Shown here: piece by piece, positions 55,799 to 64,000 of the stretch | How positions within the stretch are numbered: the first letter of the stretch is position 1 | Layout: each line of letters begins with the position of its first letter | Assembly (NCBI GenBank): GCA_029449245.1 | Contig: JANATF010000003.1 | Span: 1,054,001 to 1,118,000, forward strand | Direction of reading: 5' to 3' | Length of the DNA: 64,000 nucleotides | Source: Mortierella alpina | Taxonomy: Eukaryota; Mortierellomycota; Mortierellomycetes; Mortierellales; Mortierellaceae | The notes under the pieces: model-generated | The model's database searches: none | Told to the model about the DNA's origin: nothing | What the model saw: the letters and a program-made list of their open reading frames with translations, nothing else | Position numbers and translations under genes: made by a program

Positions 55799-56243
55799 CG
55801 GTCTTTTTTATTTGCTCCTAGCGTGTCTTTGAGGGTGGGACGTGTAGCTTTCTTGGCTGCGTGTTCATACGGATGAGCTTTTTTGAGCCACTGTCGCCAA
55901 TCAGCCAACGTCGCCAATCAGCCAACGTCGCCATTCAGCCACTGTCCAGTAGCCCTCCGCAACTGGTTATGCTCTTTGTCGTTCATCTGATGCCTCACTG
56001 ATGCCTGCGGGGAGGGGAGCCTTTCATTTATCGTGTTCATCACGGTCTTTTTTATTTGCTCCTAGCGTGTCTCTGAGGGTGGGATGTGCAGCTTTCTTGG
56101 CTGCGTGTCCGTACGGATGAGCCTTTAGAGCCATTGTCACCATTCAGCCGCTGTCCAGTAGCCCTCTGCAACTGGTTATACTCAATGTCGTTCATGTGGT
56201 GCCTCACAGATGCCGACGGGGAGGGGAGCCTTTCTCTTTTATG
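55799..56243. repeat. Tandem duplication of a ~244-bp unit
   Basis: Copy 1 (55799-56042) and copy 2 (56043 to about 56243) share long near-identical runs, from GGTCTTTTTTATTTGCTCC to GGGGAGGGGAGCCTTTC. Copy 1 is longer because it carries about three tandem GTCGCCAATCAGCCAAC-type units (about 55888-55940) where copy 2 has one. Function unknown. Confidence 0.9.
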
Positions 56244-56274
56244 TTCTTTTTTTTATGCCAGTTACTAATATCCA

Positions 56275-56508
56275 GTGTTCTTTTCGAGGCGAGACCTAGT
56301 ATTCGCGATTGCAGAGGACAAGACTGAGCAGGATTACGAGCAGGACCACGAGCAAGAGACCGTTTTGGTTGTGGACACCAGCGCGATTCCTGTTCACGCA
56401 GGAGCAGAGATATTTATGGACGAGGACCCCGCCAACCCATGGACCAACGCAAGACGCACCTCCACTTCTGTGATGTACGAATCAACGGATAATTTGATCC
56501 GATTGTAG
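56275..56508 (+). CDS. Possible terminal exon of an unidentified gene
   Basis: An open frame of 77 codons after a plausible acceptor (T-rich stretch, ...ATATCCAG at 56273-56274). It is acidic, then ends VMYESTDNLIRL-stop, like a cytosolic C-terminal tail. No upstream exons could be found in the preceding 2 kb, so it may be a fragment or chance. Confidence 0.25.
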   Translation: MFFSRRDLVFAIAEDKTEQDYEQDHEQETVLVVDTSAIPVHAGAEIFMDEDPANPWTNARRTSTSVMYESTDNLIRL

Positions 56509-56699
56509 GATTCGGCAAGTTGTACTGTAACGGTATTTTGTCTTCTCTTTCCCATTCTAAAGAGAACAGGGCGGCTCCTTCTACTTTTCACACTTTTTTA
56601 TAATGCAACAAAGCTTTGGTTCTTGACCTTGTAAAGATGACTTTTTTGCTGATTCCAGTCCCTACTTTGTGAATTTAGCACGACCACGCAAGAGGTCTT

Positions 56700-57300
56700 T
56701 CATAAGCTCATGGAATCGGCTACGTGGCTAGTACGACCCTTATGCGTCTCGAGTCTCGGGCAGTTTCCACACTCATGACTAAGAAGTCTGGAGTATACAA
56801 TGCTCATGTCTTGACTGAAACCCAACTGCGGCAACTCAAGCAACGTGGATCCACTACCGACTACACCAACCGCTTCGTCAACCTCACAGCAGACAACGCC
56901 TGGAATGACAGCGCAATGATCTCACAGTACTGTCTAGGATTGAAGAATCTGCCCAAGAGATCATGGCCAACGAACACGAAACAACGACTTTCGCAAAGTT
57001 TTCAAAATTGGCATCGATCGATATCAACAACCGGCAATATGACTACGCTATGACCTGCTCCAGCAACAACTACTCCGCGGCCGCTTCGATGAATATGGAA
57101 CACTCGCACGCTCTCATGGACCGCTGCCCCCGGCTGAACGCCTTCGTGGACAAAAGGAAGGACTTTGCACCTACTGCGGCTCAGCGGATCACTGGCTACT
57201 ATGGAAGGCCGCCCATAGAAACTGGCTTTCAAGTTGCAGTGACCTCGCATCTCTTGACTGCGTCCAGCTGTAGAAGTTGCTAGATCCAGCCCCTGAGCAC
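56700..57300 (+). mobile_element. Ty3/gypsy Gag remnant
   Basis: Shows the Gag capsid pattern LRQLKQRGSTTDYTNRFVNL ... WNDSAMISQYCLGLK, then IDNRQYDY-like residues, then PLPPAERLRGQKEGLC-TYCGSADHWLLW. The last is a CCHC zinc knuckle with its final cysteine lost. The parts lie in three frames, so the copy is decayed. No LTRs, protease or reverse transcriptase were recognised nearby. The next ~790 bp up to 58090 hold no supported gene. Confidence 0.75.
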
Positions 57301-58090
57301 ATACATATAGGCTCACGCGACGAGCCTTGTCTCGACAACCAATAGACATTCCTCTTCACTTCACCTATTGTTGCACATGTTGTCCGAGTTGTCAGCGGTG
57401 AAGTACAAGTGACTCCACAAGAACTTCAAGGAAGCCCGTTTCTTTCAATCTTGCCGTGAGACAGAGAGCTGTATCTCAGCCATCGTTCAAACATTGATCC
57501 TGGACCGAGCAATAGAAAGCTTCAGATGAGCAGGAGGGTGCAGAGTCAATACACGATACTGAATCCAAACTGCCTCCTCGTAAGGGAGCATCCGCGAGCG
57601 CACATCTCAAGAAGCAGGAGCAGTTGGATGCGCTTTGACAACGGCAGCAATCACAAACGAGCTTCTGCACTCATTGTTACCGTGTAATGTATTCGGATTT
57701 TGGCCACGCAACGCGTGTGAATCAGACCATTATGGAGTTGCTAAAGTCAGGAGCCTCAGCACCACTGACAGAGGAAGCTCAAGCGACATCCTTGACTTTT
57801 TGTCTGGCGCGAAAAGTCGCCTAGTAGCCTACTTTAATATGAGTAGGTCATTAGCGGTGGCACATATTTTCCAACTCTCCAGTCTGGTCTTCAAGACTCA
57901 CACATCCAGCGCGAAGAAAAAAATAGACAGCCTCTATCCTTCAATTTTCAGGGCATATACATACATGCCGCGGACCGTGTTCTACTGTCTCATTCCCTAC
58001 TCCTCTCGCACAAATTGCACTATGAGTTCGTTTTGGCAAACAGCCCTAATGTTGTTTATTACTACTCGTCTCTTTTTCCTCCCTGTTTGG

Positions 58091-60997
58091 CTACAACTCA
58101 GTGAAAATGAAGAGGTTGTTGGTGGCTGCGATAGCGATCGAGTTCTCGTTCGGGTGCCAGGAGGCATGAAGAATCTTCTTGGAAAAGTCGATAGACTCGA
58201 CATTGATGTCATCCTTCTTCCCGTTCTTAACCTTGGGTGCCATCTTGTTCTTGGCAGATCCCACACGCTTGGCCTTGAATGCGCTCTTGTCCGCCTGCAG
58301 TGTGACATCGTTCTTGCCGTTACGGTCGTAAATGTGAAAATTGTTGTTGTATGATCCAGTCAAGACGTTGCTACAGTGAGGTTTTATAAAGCATGCCAGG
58401 ATGTTAGTGCTGTCCATCACCAGATTCCAAGTGTATTTTATGTCCAGTCTGCCAAGATGCGTACTTTCCGTCACCGCTGAATGTGCACTCAAACTTGTCA
58501 AAGATGCAATCATTCTCGTAGAGATCGCACAATTTGTTGCGCAGATGGTCGTGAATGTTGATTGTCTGCACGGGCCGACTCTCCATGTTGATATCCCAGA
58601 CTTTGAGTGTCAAATAATCGCGTGAGAGTATATAGCGCCCATCCTTGCTAAACTTGACATCTGAAATTGACGAGATGATTTCTGAGAAGAAAGACTTGTT
58701 GCTAGGATCTTCTTCCTCCTCAAACACTAGACGCCCAGACATGGAGAGTCAAGTTAGGTGGAGAAATCAAATCGTATACTATCAAAGTATTGAAAACACT
58801 GATGCAAGACATGCACGGCTTACATTTGGCGTGTTGGTCGCAAAGGGCAGACTCTCTCATGTCGCTGAGTTTGATGGTTCCTTTGCTGCTACTGTACATG
58901 AATAGGTTGCAGTGGACGGGGTGGAATTCGGCAGCGGTAATGACCTCAGTCAATTCCTCCATATTTACAGGCTTGATATCCACAATATCTGGATGAGCAT
59001 ACATATAAAGTAGTTGAGATATCAGGGGTGCATTCCAATAATAACGCGCCACGCCAGCTTTACCGTATCTCGACAGCTGCCAAGGTTATTACGGCCCCGA
59101 GGGCAAGAGGGCAACTTACTGAAGCTTTGGTCACTGATATTGAGATTCCAGAGGTTGATGCGCAAGTCATCCGCAGAGATGTAGGTTTCGCCATCGGAAT
59201 TGACGGAGATAGAGTTAATGTGATACGCGTGTGCGTTTGCATAGACCTTCCTGGGCACCGCAGCCACGATTGTGTCATGGTGAGTCAGCTTAGGCAATCT
59301 GAGTGGGGCTCCAGCGGCAGGCGCGTGCTGACCGTCGCCATGGTTGTTCTCTGCCACGACCTTGATTGATTTCTCAAACACCTTCCAGAGCTTTACCGTC
59401 TTGTCTAAGAGTTGAGGCATAACGCGTTAGCGCATATGTAAAAAAGAAACAGGCAGACTCTCAGCGCGGTCGAAATGGCTCCTCCCGCGAGCATTGTTAT
59501 AATATTAACGTACCGTTTGTCGAGAGCAGAAAATGGGCCGAGTTCTGGCGCTTGCACCACTTGATCTTGTTGATCTTCTCCTCGATTTCCAGACTCTTAA
59601 GATAGTCAAACTCCGGCTCGTGTGATTGAAACTCGGTATGGAACTTGTACTCGCACCCCTTTTTCTAATCGTACAAGGAATAAACAACAAATAGCTATCA
59701 GTCGCTCTCGCACGATCCATCATGGGTCCGAAGCAGTGCTCCGTCACAATGGTTCTCCGTGGCACCTTACCCCGTCATTGCGCTCAAAGAGTACGACTCG
59801 GCCGCCCTTGTCTCCTGTGGCCAGGTAGTCACCAGTGTGATCAAACTCGACTGTGGAAATAATGTCGGCTATTTTTTAAGCACAACTTTTGGTTAACTTA
59901 TCCTTGTTCGTATGGTACGAGTCCTCGGTCCGAGACAACACACATTCAGATCTATCAAAGCACTGGTAACTAATCCTGTCCACTTCACCGCGCTGTTCTC
60001 TTTTTTTTCGTCATTCAGTCCGTATACGTGCACATATATATGCGTGTATTAGGGTGCGTGCAAGAGGGATCGGCAGTAAATATCCCCTTCGCTCGCTTCC
60101 CCCCCCCCCCCCCCCCCCCCCTCCTCCTTCACCCCGAGATGTCACCCTTTTGTCTGCCATAATGCAAAAAGCCGAAGTTGGGCCTCAAAGTGAGAAGGAG
60201 AACGGGGCTACATCTTCTGGCATACGTAGTAACTCTGTTCCCTCTCGCTCCCGCATGGACACACAAACACAGTTATGACGTCTTATTTCGCACTCTGTGT
60301 ACCTCGCACTCTTTTTTCTTCCCGTCGCTCCTCGCTCACTCTCACGCTGTGATGACTAAAAACGCAAGGCCTAATTCCTCATCTAGGAGCTCCTAGTCGA
60401 ATAACGGCTGCAGTCTGGGAACGTTATGTGGTGGCACTGTGGCACTTCTGAGGTGTAGCAACGTCGTTAATCAATCCCACACCAACGGCAATAACAATAA
60501 ACAGCAATCGAGTGGGTGTTGGGTCCATGTCGTGTGGATTGAATTCTGTTGAAATCAAGTCCTGTCTTCATGTGCCTTCAACCATCCATGCCAACAAAAG
60601 CCAACAACTTCCCAGGCGTTGTTATCGAAAATTGCGATATCCGTGGTGTCCGAAAAGCATTGAGGATATGGAGCGTCTCCCAAGGAAGAGAGCGCTATCA
60701 GGAGGCAGACGATGCAGAAAACCTTTGTCGCGTAGTGACGCCCGTTGATTGAGGAAGCAGGCGATACAAAAACAATCCACAAATAGATCCAGAGAGATTG
60801 CGACCCCGATGGCAACCAAGCGCTTTCTGATTAAGCAACGTTGGCGCGCTTGGGAGTGGGGAGCGGATGGGTGCAGTGGCCGGGAACGAGAGATGAAGGA
60901 CGGATCTCGAGGACTAACCTTCAGTGATGTCCTCGACCTCGCCCTTGTCGCCAAAGCACTGTGCAAACTTCCACGAGTTTTCTGCTTCTGCTGCCAT
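58091..60997 (-). CDS. CDC55: PP2A regulatory subunit B55 / Cdc55 (seven exons)
   Basis: WD40 beta-propeller that directs protein phosphatase 2A to its substrates in mitosis and growth control. Exons, 5' to 3': 60997-60919, 59868-59771, 59664-59514, 59404-59120, 58988-58824, 58726-58465, 58370-58091; phases agree and give 439 residues, normal for the family. Diagnostic segments: [133 protein letters not shown]. The first intron is about 1.05 kb, far longer than others here, and holds a long C tract. Confidence 0.97.
60099..60122. repeat. Poly-C tract in the first B55 intron
   Basis: A run of about 23 C on the plus strand (G on the transcribed-sense strand) inside intron 1. It could slip in replication or form G-rich structure in the transcript. 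Its length may be uncertain in the assembly. Confidence 0.85.
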
Positions 60998-63620
60998 GGC
61001 TTGCTTTTTTGTCCTTGCGGGTGAGGGTCTGTCGGTGTGCTCTGTTTTGGGAAGCGTGGGTTGTAAGAGAAAGGGCGTGAGGGAAAGGATTAGTTGGGTG
61101 ATTGGGAAGGGGAAGGAGAAGAAAAAAAGAGTTCAAGGTGAGAGGTCAGCGCACTCGCAAAAAAATCAATGCAAAAAAGCCTCTCCCAGCCCGTGGTCCG
61201 CTTCTGATATCCCTGACATGCAACTTGCACTGTTGGGCCAAGGGCCTTAGGCCCTCCCATCCCCCGTGGCCGGTCTTGGGTCCGCCACAGTGATCGACAG
61301 GCGGGCTGCATCTAGACAACGCCGCTTGGGGCTAGCGACAAGGTCGGAACTTCACACGCGCTTCGCAGAGGCGCACTACCCCTGTTTTGGCCTGGGATGA
61401 ACGGATGGGAAATAACCCCCTGGAACCATTTGTCGGCTGGCCATTGCCATCCTAACCTCCCATGGACCCCGTATCTGTCTATCTGTCTCGCTGTCAACCT
61501 GTCCGTTTGTCTGTCTGTACGCCTGCTTGCCTGTATCCGCGTTGTCTGCCTTTGGTCGCGATGAAAAATTTTCTCGGGTGGCACGATTGGCCGATGCTTA
61601 GCAAACAGCACGCTCCTGTGCACCCATTCGAAGAAGACATCGCCGCCACGCAGCGCCATTCATGTCAGATACGAAGTATGAGCATGGGTCAGGGGCCGCA
61701 TTGGTTTGGCAGTAGGTATCACGAGGGAACCCGACGAACGCGGATCCTCGATTGCGCGTAAAAATAGTCATGGTGCGGCCCTGCCGGGCAACGAGACGGC
61801 GTGAGAGCACCCTGTCCACCATGGTGTGGGAGGCCGCAGAGGCCACGGACAAGCGCGCTTGTGATCACTTTCCATCAAAAAAACGAAGGGGGTCCCTATC
61901 GTGCTGCATCGCATCACATCTTGGTTATTGGTGCTTTGACAGGGTTGGGAGGGATCGGATTGCCTCCCCTGAAAGCACTGCGGTGCATGCAGAATAAATA
62001 CTCATAGCCCCGACCACTGCAAAAGAGCGGGATAACAGCAGACACACCAGCAGTGGACACGGAGGAAGGCAAAAAACGTGTCCGCCCAGACAGAAGGATA
62101 ACGCGACTGCACCACGGAGCACCAGCACCCTCAAATCCGCAGATTGCAGGGGCGAGGCACACCGTCCTGTCTCCAGTATGGCATGGGCAACCTTGAGAAG
62201 CAAAAGCAAGCTGCTCATTTTTTTCTTTCTCTCGCTTTCTCTCCTCATCTCTCTCAACTCCATATTCCTGAATCTAGCACTGGCACTTCCATCCTCCTTC
62301 CCATTGCCCTCATCAGCGCACACCCCTCCTGTTGAGACAGCATCCACTCCACCAACGAGATCAGTCCTCATTGCAAATAGCACACCCTCTCTGCCCCACC
62401 CCTCTCACACACACACACACACACACCCTCGATCCTCTCGCTGTCTATTGCCTCGCAGCGCGCCTTGCCACGCTCAACTGACTAGCCCAATCAAACAGGT
62501 ATGGAAAGGGCCTTCGTGCCAGGGAGGAACATCAAGCATCTCTGTTTCACCCCTTTATCGCACCCATCGTCGATTCGATTCTTCTTGCACGGTGCGCAAG
62601 GCTATCGACCCACCACATGTCCTCAAGGGACCCTGGTCCATGGGGCCGCACTTTATCGCCGGCGTCTTCTTCTCTTCTTCCTTATTGGAAGGGAACTTTG
62701 ACTCGATTCTCCCCTTGCCTGTTGTGTCCTTTGCACATTTTGTTTGGCCCCTCCCATGTCCCTGACCCGGATGGGTTCGAAAAGCAAGCGGCCTCCGTGC
62801 TGGTGTTTCTACCCATCTGCGGCTCGGACGACAAACGACCGCTACGGATGTTGGTTTCCCCATCGTAAAAATATCTCCCGGGGGAGTAGAAAGGAGGAAG
62901 GAGGAGACTTCTAGAAACAAGAGCAGCGGGCTCGTCTTCCTGCACAAGTCAGGTTTAGACCACTTCCTTTCCACCTTGCTCCTTCATCCTAACCGAAATA
63001 TTCACCGCCCCTGTTTGACGACGATAAGAATGCTCACAAAGAAAACAATCAACACTACACCAGTTTATTCATGACTTTCCTGGTACCTTTGCAACAAACG
63101 GGGAGAGGTTAGATAGAGAGCCAAAGCAAGGACAGATGGGAGTATGCGACAGGACACTGCTGGCGTGCTCCTTGTGTTCCTGACGCCGTCATTCCTCGCC
63201 TCCGCGGCCTCTTGGTCCAAAGAACCCCGTCATACCTACATATTCCATATGCCCACGGCTAGCTCCATTCTTCTCCCCCTCCATCGGGCCATTTCCCGTG
63301 TTCACCTGCTATTGCGCAACCGCCCAAACACCGTGTAATTTTAGTCCGTATTTGATTTTAGGTCCTTGTTCCTTCTTTCGCGCTTACAAAGTAATGCCAC
63401 TCCCATCTTTGCCAGTTCCCTCTTCACCCTCTCTCCTCTGGCTCTTTCCCATCCTGAGTGTTTACTTCCCCTCCTCACGCGGCGCCCGTCATAGAACTTC
63501 TGCTACGAGAGAGGTAGTCAGTCGAACATGCCTGATCCAAAGTCCACGCGGATCTGGGTTGAGACCTAACAGAAACTCTGTTCACTATAGCACTTTTCCA
63601 CCACGACGTGACATTTCGCA
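60998..63620. other. Gene-poor region with simple repeats
   Basis: 2.6 kb with no recognised gene. Contains a CTGTCTGT-type tract (about 61475-61530), a CA repeat (about 62407-62426) and long pyrimidine-rich stretches. Open frames here show no signal, domain or codon pattern worth calling. Confidence 0.5.
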
Positions 63621-63979
63621 ATGACGAGCGTTCACTCGAACACGAGCCATGCCTTTACCCGGCCCGTCCGACCTTATGCCGCTGCCCCAAGTTTGCCACG
63701 AAAGAACTCAATGCTATCTTCAGGAGCGGCGCCGGTCCTGTCTTCATTCGCCATCGATCTCATTGCACAGGCAAGTATAGCATGCTCGATGTGTTTGAAG
63801 AATATCGAATGTACCTTTTAGGATACATATTATGAGAACCCTGAGCAGTTGCCGTCATAGGGGAATGGAAAAGAAGGGCTCAAAGATTCTTCATTTCATT
63901 TCAGGCCGGATATATTGCATTTCGCATATCCATGTTAGTGCCTACCATCTATACGTCAGAAGAGCTTCGCCAAATCTAA
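63621..63979 (+). CDS. Weak two-exon gene candidate at the window edge
   Basis: ATG at 63621 after a C/T-rich stretch opens a 50-codon Ser/Ala/Arg-rich frame (MTSVHSNTSHAF...SSFAIDLIAQ). A GC donor (GCAAGT at 63771) and a TTTCAG acceptor at 63904 would join it in phase 0 to AGYIAFRISMLVPTIYTSEE and a stop at 63977-63979. Product about 74 residues; further splicing beyond the window is possible. No family recognised. Confidence 0.28.
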
Positions 63980-64000
63980 CATTGTCCATCCTGGTGCATG

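Noticed and set aside
57635-58354. 239-codon plus-strand frame with hydrophobic stretches
   Set aside because: Its second half is antisense to the last B55 exon, and the hydrophobic parts are complements of coding sequence.
62178-62765. 195-codon frame with a signal-like N-terminus
   Set aside because: The hydrophobic start comes from a C/T microsatellite and CA repeat; the remainder shows no domain or splice logic.

Overview
The window is fungal nuclear DNA. Nearly every gene is split by short GT-AG introns (about 50-120 bp, donors mostly GTAAGT or GTATGT). The gene set is eukaryotic and the 5' leaders are rich in C/T and CA runs. Gene content and the load of Fanzor-type genes fit an early-diverging filamentous fungus, most likely Mortierellaceae (Mucoromycota). 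That placement is inference, because no marker gene was compared. I rebuilt exon structures by hand from splice signals, reading phase and family motifs.

Layout. 0-7.3 kb: a secreted RNase T2 (+), then an NPC1 sterol transporter and a PQ-loop membrane protein (both -). 7.5-10.2 kb: a protein with ten 46-residue repeats, whose reading frame continues past an in-frame TAG. 10.2-26.0 kb: a Fanzor island. It holds a TIR-bounded element carrying two diverged Fanzor-like genes tail to tail (1500 and 1468 residues), followed by a 1224-residue gene that joins an XPG/FEN1-type flap-nuclease domain to a Fanzor nuclease. 26.4-43.0 kb: ordinary host genes, namely a SUFU-like protein, a Num1/ApsA-type cortical PH protein, a Pex20-like peroxisomal co-receptor, a frameshifted METTL24-like methyltransferase and the spliceosomal helicase Prp5. 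44.0-49.1 kb: a second, decayed copy of the XPG-Fanzor fusion, broken by a hAT-type MITE and several frameshifts. 49.1-52.0 kb: an MCM9-type helicase. 52.5-57.5 kb: a small secreted Cys-rich protein, a fossil of the first Fanzor type, a 244-bp tandem duplication and a Ty3/gypsy Gag remnant. 58.1-61.0 kb: the PP2A B55 subunit. The last 3 kb hold no recognisable gene apart from a weak candidate at the edge.

The strongest candidate for something undescribed is the XPG/FEN1-Fanzor fusion at 21989-25837. It keeps both sets of catalytic residues and has a sibling in the same window. Alongside it are the tail-to-tail Fanzor pair and the strongly conserved non-coding block just 3' of both of its ORFs, a reasonable place to look for guide RNA. 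In all four recognisable Fanzor loci the acidic residue sits in the zinc-ribbon-proximal D-E motif rather than at the canonical RuvC-II position, as known for Fanzor proteins. The fossil has lost it.
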